Both the position numbers and the translations under genes were made by a program. The notes under the pieces are model-generated. The model ran no database searches and was not told where the DNA came from. It worked only from the letters and a program-made list of their open reading frames with translations. Source: Mycolicibacter sp. MU0083 (GTDB lineage Bacteria; Actinomycetota; Actinomycetes; Mycobacteriales; Mycobacteriaceae). From it: 64,000 nt of DNA. The stretch lies in the NCBI RefSeq assembly GCF_963378075.1, contig NZ_OY726394.1, forward strand, positions 992,001-1,056,000, written 5' to 3'. The number at the start of each line of letters is the position of its first letter. The first letter of the stretch is position 1. Below, in pieces: positions 9,491-19,029 of the stretch.

Positions 9491-11168
9491 CATGCAGGAT
9501 GCCGCGAAGTTTCGCGGTCTGCTGTGGTCCCCATCCGGGGGGCTGCAGCACGGCCGCCCAGGCGTCGGCGACGTCCTCGGTGTAGTGGTGCCCATGCCCG
9601 GAAGGTACATCGATGGCTACGGCCATGTCGGCGGAGACCTGGAAAAACGTCACGATCGGCTTCCACTGCACCTCGGGGAGAACGTCGTAGCCGCGAGGTT
9701 CGCCGAGCCAGTCGGGCTTTCTGAACAACAGGTCGGGATTCCACCACGCGATCGGGTCGGAAGCGTGCTGCAGATAAACCACCCTGGGCGAGGCCCACGG
9801 CGCCGATGGCCGGGTGAGGTCCCCGGGGCGCGAAGCGAACCGCGCGTGCTGACCGTCGTGGTAGACCGGCAAGACCATCGGGGACCCCGGATCGCGGTGC
9901 GCGGTCAGTTCGGTCCAGATCGTGTTCTGAAAAGTCGGCCCGGTAAAAACTGCGCCATCGGTTCGGGCCAGCACATTGTTGAGACCCATGAATGGCGCCT
10001 CACCGCCGAACGAGCCCAGACTCTCGCCGAACACCACGATCTTGGGTCGCTTCGTCTCGGGCAACGCGCGTACCCGTGCGTCGACCGCTTCGAACAATGC
10101 CCGTCCGGCTTGGCGCGCGTTCTCCTTGTCCACCAGGAACGACAACCAGCTGGGCAGGAACGAATACTGCATGCTCACGATCGCGGTGTTGCCGTTGAAC
10201 ATGTACTCCAACGCCGACGAATGGGCTTCGTTGACCCAACCGGTACCGGTCGTGGTCGCCACCGCGATGACGTCGCGTTCCAACCCCCCGGCGCGTTCGA
10301 GTTCCCGTGCCGCCAACTCGGCGGTCGCGTCGATCCCGTCCGCTGACTTCAAGCCCGCATAGGCACGGATCGGCTCGAGGGCCGGGGACCGGTTGAATGC
10401 GGTCAGCTGTGCGACGGTCGGACCGCCTTCGATGAAGACGCGGCCCTCGCGTCCCAGCGACGGCCACGAGGCCAGCGAACCCGGACCACCCGACCGGTGC
10501 GGACTGTCCGGCGGTGCGGTGTGGTTGTCCATCTCGTTGTTGAGTGCAGCGAAGGTGTGGTTCATGGTGCGCATCGCGACCTTCACCACCACTCCGTTGA
10601 GCAGGGCTACCACCAGCGCAACCAACAACGCCACTGTGGCGACCGCCGAAACCCGCGGTGGCGCCACCCGATTGAGTTGCCCGGCCAGAGACCGGGTCAG
10701 GCGACGAATCAACTGGCCGATCTCGACCAGCGAATACAACACGATGACCGACAGCAGCGCAGCCCACGGATAGGCGGTCCAGCTCAAATGCGCGACGCCC
10801 ATCAGATCGCGTACCCGGTCCTGCCAGACGTGGAACCAGAAATTCATGCCGACGATGCCGGCGACGGCGATTGGAACCAGGAGCGCCCAGGCCCAGCGCG
10901 GGGCAGCCGGGCTGGAATCCGCCGACCGTAGGTAGCGGACCAGCCACACCGCGAACACACCCAGGCCGTAACCCACGGCGCCCGATGCGCCGCTGACCAG
11001 ACCCTGAAAAAGTGGGCCGCGGGGCAGTAGCGACGGCGTCAGCGACAGCCAGAGGAACGCCACACCGAACGCTGTACCGGTGAACGTGTAATGCCGGACC
11101 CACCAGGGTTTGCCGGGGCGCGGCGGCGGCACCGGCTCGGCGGCGGTAACGACGACGGGCTCCGACAT
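9474..11168 (-). CDS. Membrane alpha/beta-hydrolase (Abhydrolase_9, Rv1069c-like)
   Basis: 564 aa. The N-terminal third has several membrane helices (TFTGTAFGVAFLWLSLTPSLL, then further segments to about residue 220). The C-terminal half is an alpha/beta hydrolase with nucleophile elbow GESLG near residue 382. This two-part layout is the Abhydrolase_9_N plus Abhydrolase_9 family, of unknown substrate. The start at ATG 11168 removes a low-quality 37-residue extension. It follows echA8 by 10 nt in what looks like one minus-strand operon (echA9-echA8-this gene-His-rich protein). Confidence 0.85.
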   Translation of the reverse strand: MSEPVVVTAAEPVPPPRPGKPWWVRHYTFTGTAFGVAFLWLSLTPSLLPRGPLFQGLVSGASGAVGYGLGVFAVWLVRYLRSADSSPAAPRWAWALLVPIAVAGIVGMNFWFHVWQDRVRDLMGVAHLSWTAYPWAALLSVIVLYSLVEIGQLIRRLTRSLAGQLNRVAPPRVSAVATVALLVALVVALLNGVVVKVAMRTMNHTFAALNNEMDNHTAPPDSPHRSGGPGSLASWPSLGREGRVFIEGGPTVAQLTAFNRSPALEPIRAYAGLKSADGIDATAELAARELERAGGLERDVIAVATTTGTGWVNEAHSSALEYMFNGNTAIVSMQYSFLPSWLSFLVDKENARQAGRALFEAVDARVRALPETKRPKIVVFGESLGSFGGEAPFMGLNNVLARTDGAVFTGPTFQNTIWTELTAHRDPGSPMVLPVYHDGQHARFASRPGDLTRPSAPWASPRVVYLQHASDPIAWWNPDLLFRKPDWLGEPRGYDVLPEVQWKPIVTFFQVSADMAVAIDVPSGHGHHYTEDVADAWAAVLQPPGWGPQQTAKLRGILHDGQAD

Positions 11169-11178
11169 GGGGTATGTC

Positions 11179-11961
11179 CTAGCGGTGGGTGAAGTTGGCG
11201 GGCCGCTTCTCGGTGAAGGCCGCCATGCCCTCGGTCTGGTCGTCGGTGGCGAACAGTGCGTGGAACACTCGCCGCTCATAGAGCAGGCCCTCGGCGAGGG
11301 TGGACTCGTAGGCGCGGTTGACGGCTTCCTTGGCCGTCTGCGCGGCCACCAGTGACATCCCGGCGATGGTCGCGGCGACCTTGCCGGCCTCGGTGAGCAG
11401 GTCGTCGGCGGGCACCACCCGTGACACCAGCCCGGAACGTTCGGCTTCGGCGGCGTCGATGGTGCGGCCGGTCAGGATCAGGTCCATCGCCTTGGCCTTG
11501 CCGATGGCCCGGGTCAGGCGTTGCGAGCCGCCCATGCCGGGGATCACCCCGAGCTTGATCTCGGGCTGGCCGAACTTGGCGGTGTCGGCGGCGATCAGCA
11601 GGTCACACATCATGGCCAGCTCGCAGCCGCCACCCAGCGCGTGCCCGGCGACCGCGGCGATGGTCGGGGTGCGCACCGCGGCCAGCTTGGACCAGGCGGC
11701 GAAGAAGTCGGCCGCGAACACGTCGGCGAAGCTCAGGTCGGCCATCTCTTTGATGTCCGCGCCGGCGGCGAACGCCTTCGCGCTACCGGTGATGATGATC
11801 GCGCCGATGCCCGGGTCCGCGTCGAATTCGGCGGCGGCAGTGGTGACTTCGTGCATCACCTGGCTGTTGAGTGCATTGAGCGCCTGCGGGCGGTTCAAGG
11901 TGATGGTGCCGACCCGGCCGTCGCGGTCGACGATGATGGTCTGGTAGTCGTGCTGGCTCAT
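11179..11961 (-). CDS. echA8: Enoyl-CoA hydratase EchA8
   Basis: 260 aa crotonase-fold enzyme hydrating trans-2-enoyl-CoA to 3-hydroxyacyl-CoA in beta-oxidation. Oxyanion-hole segment [11 protein letters not shown] is near 63-73. The two catalytic glutamates are Glu114 ([11 protein letters not shown]) and Glu134 ([15 protein letters not shown]), both present as in true hydratases. Lies 10 nt downstream of echA9 in the same operon. Length and order match H37Rv Rv1070c. Confidence 0.94.
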   Translation of the reverse strand: MSQHDYQTIIVDRDGRVGTITLNRPQALNALNSQVMHEVTTAAAEFDADPGIGAIIITGSAKAFAAGADIKEMADLSFADVFAADFFAAWSKLAAVRTPTIAAVAGHALGGGCELAMMCDLLIAADTAKFGQPEIKLGVIPGMGGSQRLTRAIGKAKAMDLILTGRTIDAAEAERSGLVSRVVPADDLLTEAGKVAATIAGMSLVAAQTAKEAVNRAYESTLAEGLLYERRVFHALFATDDQTEGMAAFTEKRPANFTHR

Positions 11962-11971
11962 GACGTGCTCC

Positions 11972-13009
11972 TTAGAAGGTGATGTCGGGCTCGGCGGGAA
12001 CGAAGTACGCGTCGATGTCGGCGGCGGTCACATCGGCCAGGGTGGCCGGGGACCACTGCGGGTTGCGGTCCTTGTCGACCAACTGGGCGCGGATCCCCTC
12101 CACCAGGTCATGGGTGCGCAGCGACGCGCACGACACCCGGAACTCCTGGACCAGGACCTCTTCCAGGGTGGCGAGATCGCCGGCCCGCCGCACCGACTCC
12201 AAGGTGACCGACAGCGCGATCGGGGAGCGGGTGCCGATCAGTTCGGCGGCGGCGTTGGCGTCGGGGCTGGCGTGGCCGGCCAGCGCGGCCACGATCTGTG
12301 CGACGGTGTCGTGCGCGTAGCACTCGTCGATCCAGTCCCGGTGTCCGGCAAGAGCACTCGGCGGCGGCTCGATGGCGTGCGCGGCCAGTGCGGCGTCCAC
12401 CCCGTCGGCGACGGTCGCGGCGGTGAACGCCTCCAGCGACGCGTGCGGCACGTAGTGGTCGGCGAAGCCCAGGGCGATCGCGTCGGCCCCGGAGAACGGC
12501 GCCCCGGTCAACGCCGCGTGCAGTCCGAGCCGACCCGGCGAGCGGGAGAGCAGGTAGGTGCCGCCGACGTCGGGGATGAAGCCGATGCCGACCTCGGGCA
12601 TGGCCATCTTGGTGGTGTCGGTGACCACCCGGGTGTTCGCGTGCGCCCCGACGCCGACCCCGCCGCCCATCACGATGCCGTCCATCAACGACACATACGG
12701 CTTGGGGTACGCCCCGATCTGCGCGTTGAGCAGGTACTCGTCGTACCAGAATCGGCGGGCGTCGGCGCCGTCGGCTTTGGCGCTGTGATAGATCGCCACC
12801 ACGTCGCCGCCGGCGCAAAGCCCGCGCTCGCCGGCCCCGTCCAGCACCACCGCGGCGATGCCCGGGTCGTCGGCCCAGGCTGTCAGCGCCGCGGTCATCG
12901 CGGTCACCATCGGATAGTTCAGCGAGTTGATCGCTTTCGGCCGGTTGAGTGTCAGCCGACCGATCCCGTTGTCGACACGGGCCAAGACGTCGTCAGATTC
13001 GTCTGTCAC
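11972..13009 (-). CDS. echA9: 3-hydroxyisobutyryl-CoA hydrolase / enoyl-CoA hydratase family EchA9
   Basis: 345 aa from GTG 13009, the length of H37Rv EchA9. Crotonase fold with [25 protein letters not shown] and [18 protein letters not shown], plus a C-terminal extension absent from EchA8. This extension and the sequence pattern match 3-hydroxyisobutyryl-CoA hydrolases of valine catabolism, so hydrolase activity is more likely than hydration. First gene of the minus-strand operon with echA8, divergent from the Bax inhibitor-like gene. Confidence 0.9.
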   Translation of the reverse strand: MTDESDDVLARVDNGIGRLTLNRPKAINSLNYPMVTAMTAALTAWADDPGIAAVVLDGAGERGLCAGGDVVAIYHSAKADGADARRFWYDEYLLNAQIGAYPKPYVSLMDGIVMGGGVGVGAHANTRVVTDTTKMAMPEVGIGFIPDVGGTYLLSRSPGRLGLHAALTGAPFSGADAIALGFADHYVPHASLEAFTAATVADGVDAALAAHAIEPPPSALAGHRDWIDECYAHDTVAQIVAALAGHASPDANAAAELIGTRSPIALSVTLESVRRAGDLATLEEVLVQEFRVSCASLRTHDLVEGIRAQLVDKDRNPQWSPATLADVTAADIDAYFVPAEPDITF

Positions 13010-13167
13010 GCCTTCGCAATGTAGATACCTCGCCGCGCTCCCCGCACCGCGGGTAAGGTTTGGCGGCAAGACGCCCTAACGCCGCCGGGGAACTCCGGCG
13101 GGTCGGGAAACGTTGACGAAGTGTTCGTAACCCTTCGGTTTCACAAACCCAAGAGAGGATCGGGACG

Positions 13168-14022
13168 GTGCGGGAGACCAGCAACCCGGTATTTCGTTCG
13201 ATGCCCAAGCAGGGCGGCTACGCCCAGTTCGGGACCGGTATGGCCGGCGCGACTCAGCAGATGAGCCAGACCTACCAGGCCGACCCGGCCATGCTGCAGT
13301 ACCAGCAGCAACAGCAGGTCAGCCGACCGCTGACCATCGATGACGTGGTCACCAAGACCGGCATCACGTTGGGGGTGCTGAGCCTCTCGGCGATCGTGTC
13401 CTTCTTCATGGTGACGTCCAACCAGGCGTTGGCCGGTCCACTGGCCATGATCGGCGCCCTCGGCGGTCTGGCGCTGGTCCTGATCGGCACCTTCGCCCGC
13501 AAGCAGGACAGCAAGGCGTTGGTGCTCAGCTACGCGGTGCTCGAGGGCATGTTCCTGGGCGCCATCTCGTTCGTGCTGACCGCGCTCACCGTCGGGACCA
13601 GCAACGCCGGTTCGATGATCGGGCAGGCCGTGATGGGCACCTTCGGCGTGTTCGGCGGCATGCTGGTGGTCTACAAGACCGGCGCCATCCGCGTCACCCC
13701 GAAGTTCACCCGCATGCTGGTCGCCTCGATGTTCGGTGTGCTGGCGTTGATGATCGGCAACCTGGTGCTGTCGCTGTTCGGCGTCGGCGGAGGCGAAGGA
13801 CTGGGGCTGCGCAGCGGCGGAACCCTGTCGATCGTGTTCTCGCTGGTGTGCATCGGCATCGCCGCGTTCAGCTTCCTGATCGACTTCGACGCTGCCGACC
13901 AGCTGATCCGGGCCGGCGCGCCGGAGAAGGCCGCCTGGGGTATCGCGCTGGGCCTGACCGTGACCCTGGTCTGGCTCTACATCGAGATCCTGCGTCTGCT
14001 CAGCTACTTCCAGAACGAGTGA
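13168..14022 (+). CDS. Bax inhibitor-1/YccA family membrane protein (Rv1072-like)
   Basis: 284 aa. A Gln-rich cytosolic N-terminus (about 55 residues with QYQQQQQ) precedes about seven hydrophobic helices characteristic of the BI-1/YccA (TMBIM) family, ending with LRLLSYFQNE. Family members are leak channels or pH-sensitive Ca2+ transporters. The role in mycobacteria is unknown. GTG start preceded by an AGAGAGGA ribosome site. A cluster of palindromes separates its end from convergent fadA3. Confidence 0.88.
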   Translation: MRETSNPVFRSMPKQGGYAQFGTGMAGATQQMSQTYQADPAMLQYQQQQQVSRPLTIDDVVTKTGITLGVLSLSAIVSFFMVTSNQALAGPLAMIGALGGLALVLIGTFARKQDSKALVLSYAVLEGMFLGAISFVLTALTVGTSNAGSMIGQAVMGTFGVFGGMLVVYKTGAIRVTPKFTRMLVASMFGVLALMIGNLVLSLFGVGGGEGLGLRSGGTLSIVFSLVCIGIAAFSFLIDFDAADQLIRAGAPEKAAWGIALGLTVTLVWLYIEILRLLSYFQNE

Positions 14023-14039
14023 CCTAGAGCGGTTTCCGG

Positions 14040-14174
14040 TGATGCTGCGCCGGGGGCGTAAGTGCGCATAGCGCCGGCCCCCGGCGCAGCGTCATTTCTG
14101 GGTGGACACCCTACAAATGACTCTGCGCCCAGGGCGGGGACTACTCGAACGTTCCCGCCCTGGGCGCAGTGTCA
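14040..14174. repeat. Three adjacent palindromes between convergent genes
   Basis: Palindrome A: 14040-14057 with 14077-14094 (18 bp, one mismatch, core CTGCGCCGGGGGC). Palindrome B: GTCATTT 14091-14097 with AAATGAC 14115-14121, enclosing GGGTG-GA-CACCC. Palindrome C: 14118-14138 with 14154-14174 (21 bp, one mismatch, core CTGCGCCCAGGGCGGG). Arms overlap, so A, B and C chain together. Outer arms of A and C share the TGAC/T-CTGCGCC start. This could be a bidirectional terminator for Rv1072-like and fadA3, or a REP/BIME-like dispersed repeat. Confidence 0.8.
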
Positions 14175-14182
14175 ACGCGAAA

Positions 14183-15400
14183 CTAGGAGAGGCGCTCCAC
14201 GATCATCGCCATGCCCTGACCGCCGCCGACACACATGGTCTCCACGCCGAACTGCTTGTCGTGGGTGGCCAGGTTGTTCAGCAGGGTGGCGGTGATCCGG
14301 GCACCGGTCATACCGAACGGGTGGCCCAGGGCGATCGCGCCGCCGGACACATTCAGCTTGTCCTCGTCGATACCCAGCGCGCGGGCCGAACCCAGCACCT
14401 GCACCGCGAAGGCCTCGTTGATCTCGAACAGGTCGATGTCGGAGACCGACATCTTGGCGTTGGCCAGCGCCTTCTTGACGGCCTCGATCGGGCCCAGGCC
14501 CATGATCTCCGGCGACAGGCCCGACACCCCGGTGGCCACGATGCGGGCCAGCGGCTTGAGGCCCAGTTCCTTGGCCTTGGTGTCGCTGGTGATGACCACC
14601 GCGGCCGCGCCGTCGTTGAGCGGGCAGGCGTTGCCGGCGGTGATCGTGCCGTTGGGGCGGAACACCGGCTTGAGCTGGCTGATCTTGTCGTAGGTGGTGC
14701 CGGCGCGCGGGCCGTCGTCGGTGCTCACCACGGTGCCGTCGGGCAGCGTGACCGGGGAGATCTCGCGGGCGAAGAAGCCGCTCTTGATGGCCTCCTCGGC
14801 GCGGTTCTGGCTGCGAACACCCCAGTGGTCCTGGTCTTCACGGCTGATCCCGGTGTGCAGCACCACGTTCTCGGCGGTCTGGCCCATCGCGATGTAGACG
14901 TCGGGCAGCAGGCCGTCGGTGCGCGGGTCGTGCCACTCGGTGGCACCCTCGGCACCGGCCTCCGAGCGAGCCATGGCGTCGGCGAACAGCGGGTTCTTGC
15001 TGTTGGGGGCGCCGTCGGCGGCACCGATACCGAAGTTGGACACGGTCTCCACCCCGGCGGAGATGAAGGCGTCGCCCTCACCGGCCTTGATCGCGTGGAA
15101 GGCCATCCGGGTGGTCTGCAGCGACGAGGAGCAGTACCGGTTCACCGTGGTGCCGGGCAGGAAGTCGTAGCCCAGCAGCACCGACACGACCCGGCCGATG
15201 TTGTAGCCGGACGCGCCGCCGGGCTGGCCGCAGCCCATCATCAGGTCGTCGATCTCGCGCGGGTCCAGTGCGGGCACCTTGTCCAGCGCGGCGCGCACCA
15301 TCTGGGCGGCCAGGTCATCCGGGCGCATACCGACCAGGGAGCCCTTGCCGGCCCGGCCGATCGGTGAACGAGCAGTGGAAACGATGACGGCTTCGGGCAC
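14183..15400 (-). CDS. fadA3: Acetyl-CoA acetyltransferase / thiolase FadA3
   Basis: 405 aa from GTG 15400, the family length. Thiolase catalytic residues are all present: Cys90 in NRYCSSSLQTT, the His in GHPFGMTGAR, the second Cys in ETMCVGGGQG, and NEAFAVQ. It cleaves 3-ketoacyl-CoA to acetyl-CoA and a shortened acyl-CoA. With echA8/echA9 nearby it completes a beta-oxidation toolkit. The long upstream in-frame extension is antisense to the SGNH gene and is not real. Confidence 0.94.
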   Translation of the reverse strand: MPEAVIVSTARSPIGRAGKGSLVGMRPDDLAAQMVRAALDKVPALDPREIDDLMMGCGQPGGASGYNIGRVVSVLLGYDFLPGTTVNRYCSSSLQTTRMAFHAIKAGEGDAFISAGVETVSNFGIGAADGAPNSKNPLFADAMARSEAGAEGATEWHDPRTDGLLPDVYIAMGQTAENVVLHTGISREDQDHWGVRSQNRAEEAIKSGFFAREISPVTLPDGTVVSTDDGPRAGTTYDKISQLKPVFRPNGTITAGNACPLNDGAAAVVITSDTKAKELGLKPLARIVATGVSGLSPEIMGLGPIEAVKKALANAKMSVSDIDLFEINEAFAVQVLGSARALGIDEDKLNVSGGAIALGHPFGMTGARITATLLNNLATHDKQFGVETMCVGGGQGMAMIVERLS

Positions 15401-15434
15401 GGCTACTCCTTGTGATCGGGTATTTGAGCCGAAT

Positions 15435-16289
15435 CTAGTCCGAAGTGGTCGCCGAGCGGGAATCGGGCCGGTCCAAAGCGGCGCAGAGTGCGGGGATGAC
15501 CTGCATCGTTGCCAGCGCGTACCCGGCGGCCGACGGATGGTACTGGTCCTGGGCGAACAGCAACTCCGGGGCGTCGCGGAACTCCCGGGCCCGGAAGTCG
15601 GCGAACGGGACGGTGGTACCGCCCGCGGCTTTGACCGCCCGGGCCTGGGCCCGCGCCAACTGCCGTGCGCGGGTATGGGCGATCCAACGCAAGGGTTGGG
15701 GGATCGCGCTGACCGCCCCCAGATCCGGGCAGGTGGTGACGATGACCGCGGCCCCGGCGGCACGCAGGCGTCGTACCGCCGCGTGCAGGCGCTGCACCGA
15801 ACCGGCGATGCCGTTGAACGAGGTGACGTCGTTGGCGCCGATCATGATCACCGCCGCGTCCGGTGGCGGGCCGGCGACGAACATGGCATCCACCTGGCCG
15901 GCCAGCCCCTTGGAGGTGGCACCCACGATCGCCTTGGTGCTCAACCGCACCCGCAGACCGCCGCGCCGCGCCAGGGCCTTGGCGATCAGTGCGCCGGGAA
16001 CCTCGTCGGCCGACAGACAGCCGTAGCCGGTCGCCGTCGAGTCACCGAAGATCATCAGGTGCAGGTCTACGGCCATGTCACGCTGGTAGCGCTGCACCGG
16101 CGCGTCGCCGGGTACGTAGACGCCGTCGGCGCGGGGCGGGGTGGCGCACGCCTTGGGGATCATCAGGCGGGCCCGGTCGGCCTGGCCGACCAACAGGTTG
16201 CGAACACCGACGTAGAGGCTGCCGCCGGAGGCGATCGCGCCGGCGGCCATCAAGGTCGCCGTCGACCGTCGTGGAGCCCGGATCCCCAT
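15435..16289 (-). CDS. SGNH/GDSL hydrolase (Rv1075c-like)
   Basis: 284 aa from ATG 16289. The N-terminus has one hydrophobic anchor or signal segment (ATLMAAGAIASGGSLYVGV). Block I FGDSTATGYG places the nucleophile at Ser84. Block III is GANDV, and Block V DQYHP near residue 245 supplies Asp and His. This is the SGNH esterase family, with H37Rv Rv1075c reported as a cell-associated esterase. Located 34 nt upstream of fadA3 on the same strand. Confidence 0.88.
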   Translation of the reverse strand: MGIRAPRRSTATLMAAGAIASGGSLYVGVRNLLVGQADRARLMIPKACATPPRADGVYVPGDAPVQRYQRDMAVDLHLMIFGDSTATGYGCLSADEVPGALIAKALARRGGLRVRLSTKAIVGATSKGLAGQVDAMFVAGPPPDAAVIMIGANDVTSFNGIAGSVQRLHAAVRRLRAAGAAVIVTTCPDLGAVSAIPQPLRWIAHTRARQLARAQARAVKAAGGTTVPFADFRAREFRDAPELLFAQDQYHPSAAGYALATMQVIPALCAALDRPDSRSATTSD

Positions 16290-16471
16290 GCCGCAAGTGT
16301 AGGGAGCAGCCCCGCGGGCCGGCGGCACTCAGCAAACTGAAACGGTCACGATGTGGACCCGATGCAGTATCGGAACGAATCCTAAGATTTCTTCTCAATT
16401 TTCTGCGTGTGACGATGGTCTCCTACCGCGTTGGCTGTGCCGGCCCGGGCCGGTTGGAGGGAGTGTTCGCC

Positions 16472-17536
16472 ATGACCGCACCCAGCAGAATTCCCAGCTC
16501 GCCGCGCGTGGCGACCCGGCTGCACCCCGACTCGCGACTGCGTCGCCAGCTCCGCAACGACGGGCTGCCCGTCGAGGTCGTCGAGGACTCGCCCAGCGTC
16601 GAAGGCCGGTTGGCGTGGCTGGCGGCCCGCGCCACCATCCGGCCGGTGCTATCGGTCGGCAGCTATCTGCCGCGGATGCCGTGGCCGTTCGGGTTGGTCG
16701 ACTTCGCCGCCAAGGCGGTGCTGCCGGCGCCGGGCACCGTGCGCGCCACCATCCGGTTGCCGCGCTGCACCGCGCAACTGGTGCGCGCCGCCGGCGTGCT
16801 GCCGGCCGACGGCACCCGCCGCGTCGTGCTCTACATGCACGGTGGGGCGTTTCTGACCTGCGGAGCCAACACCCACGGTCGCCTGGTCACCAAGCTGTCG
16901 AAGTACGCCGACAGCCCGGTCCTGGTGGTGGAGTACCGGATGATCCCCAAATACTCCATCGCCGACGCGCTCGACGACTGCTACGACGGCTACCGGTGGC
17001 TGCGCCGCCAGGGCTATCGGCCCGACCAGATCGTGCTGGCCGGCGATTCCGCGGGCGGCTACCTGTCGCTGGCGCTGGCCCAGCGGTTGCAGGACGAGTG
17101 CCTGGAAGGCGACGAGGACGACATGCCGGCCGCGATCGTGGCGCTGTCGCCGCTGCTGGAGATCGCCAAGGAGGCGAAGAAGGCGCACCCCAACATCCAC
17201 ACCGGCGCGATGTTCCCGCCCAAGGCGTTCGACGCACTGGTCGAACTGGTGGAAGCGGCGGCCCGGCGGGACCGCACCCACTGCAGCACCGTCGCCGAAC
17301 CGTTGCAACACGTCCGGCCGGGCCTTCCGCGCACGCTGATCCATGTCTCCGGGTCCGAGGTACTGCTGCACGACGCCCGGTTGGGAGCCAAGATCCTGGC
17401 GGCCGCCGGCGTGCCGGTGGAACTGCGGGTGTGGCCCGGCCAGATCCACGTCTTCCAGATCACCGCGCCGTTCGTGCCGGAGGCCACCCGCTCGTTGCGG
17501 CAGATCGGCGAATACATTCGCGAGGCGACCGGATGA
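16472..17536 (+). CDS. lipU: Alpha/beta-hydrolase esterase LipU (HSL family)
   Basis: 354 aa with the hormone-sensitive-lipase signature: oxyanion motif HGGAF at 123-127 and nucleophile GDSAGG at 191-196 (Ser193). The C-terminal Asp/His are in the VWPGQIHVFQ segment. The ATG at 16472 lies about 11 nt after GGAGGGAG, so it is preferred over upstream in-frame codons. Predicted esterase or lipase acting on short- or medium-chain lipids. No signal peptide. H37Rv LipU is shorter at the N-terminus, so a later start is possible. Confidence 0.85.
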   Translation: MTAPSRIPSSPRVATRLHPDSRLRRQLRNDGLPVEVVEDSPSVEGRLAWLAARATIRPVLSVGSYLPRMPWPFGLVDFAAKAVLPAPGTVRATIRLPRCTAQLVRAAGVLPADGTRRVVLYMHGGAFLTCGANTHGRLVTKLSKYADSPVLVVEYRMIPKYSIADALDDCYDGYRWLRRQGYRPDQIVLAGDSAGGYLSLALAQRLQDECLEGDEDDMPAAIVALSPLLEIAKEAKKAHPNIHTGAMFPPKAFDALVELVEAAARRDRTHCSTVAEPLQHVRPGLPRTLIHVSGSEVLLHDARLGAKILAAAGVPVELRVWPGQIHVFQITAPFVPEATRSLRQIGEYIREATG

Positions 17537-17563
17537 CCCGCCCGGTCCCAGCGCCGGGGCCAA

Positions 17564-17569
17564 TAACCT
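17564..17569 (+). promoter_or_regulatory. -10 box (TAACCT) for leaderless cysM2 operon
   Basis: TAACCT ends 7 nt before the ATG at 17576, which predicts transcription starting at that A and decides this start over the ATG three codons later. Confidence 0.6.
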
Positions 17570-17575
17570 GAGACG

Positions 17576-18991
17576 ATGGCAGGCATGCGGATAGCGCGCC
17601 ACATCAGTGACCTGATCGGCAACACCCCACTGGTCGAGCTGAGTTCGGTCGTTCCGCCCGGGGCGGGCCGGGTGGTCGCCAAGGTCGAGTACCTCAATCC
17701 GGGCGCCAGCTCCAAGGACCGCATCGCGGTCAAGATGATTGACGCCGCGGAGGCCAGCGGGGCACTGCGGCCCGGCGGCACGATCGTCGAACCCACCTCG
17801 GGCAACACCGGGGTCGGGCTGGCGCTGGTGGCCCAGCGTCGTGGCTACAAGTGTGTGTTCGTCTGCCCGGACAAGGTCAGCGAGGACAAACAGAACGTGT
17901 TGCGCGCCTACGGCGCCGAAGTCGTGGTGTGCCCGACGGCGGTCCCGCCGGACGACCCCGCCAGCTACTACAGCGTCTCCAACCGGCTGGTCGCCGAGAT
18001 CGACGGCGCGTGGAAGCCCGACCAGTACTCCAACCCGGCCGGCCCGGAGAGCCACTACGAGACCACCGGACCGGAGATCTGGGCCGACACCGACGGGCAG
18101 GTCACCCACTTCGTCGCCGGTATCGGGACCGGGGGAACGATCACCGGTACCGGCCGCTACCTCAAAGAGGTATCCGCCGGGCGGCCGGGGGGACCGGTAC
18201 GAGTCATCGGCGCCGACCCGGAAGGCTCGGTGTACTCCGGTGGCACCGGCCGGCCCTACCTGGTGGAAGGCGTCGGCGAGGACTTCTGGCCGGCCGCCTA
18301 CGACCCCGCCGTCCCCGACGGGATCATCGCCGTCTCGGACGCCGACTCGTTCGAGATGACCCGCCGGTTGGCCCGTGAGGAAGCGCTGCTGGTCGGCGGG
18401 TCCTGCGGCATGGCCGTGGTGGCCGCGGTGGAGACCGCCGTGCAGGCCGGACCCGATGCGCTCGTGGTGGTGCTGCTGCCCGACGGTGGCCGGGGCTACA
18501 TGTCGAAGCTGTTCAACGACTCCTGGATGTCGTCCTACGGGTTCCTGCGGACCCGACTCGACGGCTCGACCGTGCAGTCCACCGTCGGCGACGTGCTGCG
18601 CGCAAAATCCGGTGTGCTGCCCGACCTGGTGCACACCCACCCGTCGGAGACCGTCCGCGACGCCATCGGAATCCTGCGCGAATACGGGGTGTCGCAGATG
18701 CCGGTTGTCGGTGCCGAGCCGCCGGTGATGGCCGGCGAGGTGGCCGGCAGCGTCTCCGAACGCGACCTGCTCTCCGCGGTGTTCGAGGGGCGTGCCAAGC
18801 TCGCCGACGCGGTGAGCCAGCACATGGGCCCGCCGTTGCCGTTGATCGGCTCCGGCGAGGTCGTCGGCGTCGCCGCGACCACCCTGTCCGAGGTGGACGC
18901 GGTGATGGTGGTCGAGGACGGTAAGCCGGTGGGTGTCATCACCCGCCACGATCTGTTGGGCTTCCTGTCCGACGGGACGCGACGCAAGTAG
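17576..18991 (+). CDS. cbs: Cystathionine beta-synthase (CysM2/Cbs)
   Basis: 471 aa (468 from ATG 17585). PLP-dependent fold type II: the PLP lysine is Lys47 in NPGASSKDR, and the phosphate-binding loop is TSGNTG. The C-terminal part from about residue 345 has two CBS motifs (ATT-SEVDAVMVVEDGKPVGVITRHDLL is the second), which distinguish Cbs from short cysteine synthases. It condenses homocysteine and serine to cystathionine. First gene of cbs-pra-metB, so with metB it makes cysteine from homocysteine. Leaderless start suggested by the TAACCT box. Confidence 0.93.
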   Translation: MAGMRIARHISDLIGNTPLVELSSVVPPGAGRVVAKVEYLNPGASSKDRIAVKMIDAAEASGALRPGGTIVEPTSGNTGVGLALVAQRRGYKCVFVCPDKVSEDKQNVLRAYGAEVVVCPTAVPPDDPASYYSVSNRLVAEIDGAWKPDQYSNPAGPESHYETTGPEIWADTDGQVTHFVAGIGTGGTITGTGRYLKEVSAGRPGGPVRVIGADPEGSVYSGGTGRPYLVEGVGEDFWPAAYDPAVPDGIIAVSDADSFEMTRRLAREEALLVGGSCGMAVVAAVETAVQAGPDALVVVLLPDGGRGYMSKLFNDSWMSSYGFLRTRLDGSTVQSTVGDVLRAKSGVLPDLVHTHPSETVRDAIGILREYGVSQMPVVGAEPPVMAGEVAGSVSERDLLSAVFEGRAKLADAVSQHMGPPLPLIGSGEVVGVAATTLSEVDAVMVVEDGKPVGVITRHDLLGFLSDGTRRK

Positions 18992-19029
18992 CTTGAAACC
19001 CACATCGACCGATCTGGAAGAGGGTACCC

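Noticed and set aside
14040..14174. Terminal inverted repeats of a small transposon (MITE)
   Set aside because: No target duplication is visible around the cluster, and the stems are nested pairs rather than one pair of ends. A REP-like repeat or terminator fits better.
16649..19003. A 784-aa open frame on the minus strand across lipU and cbs
   Set aside because: It lies antisense to two well-conserved genes, is rich in Gly/Arg/His/Gln as expected of a high-GC shadow frame, and shows no domain.
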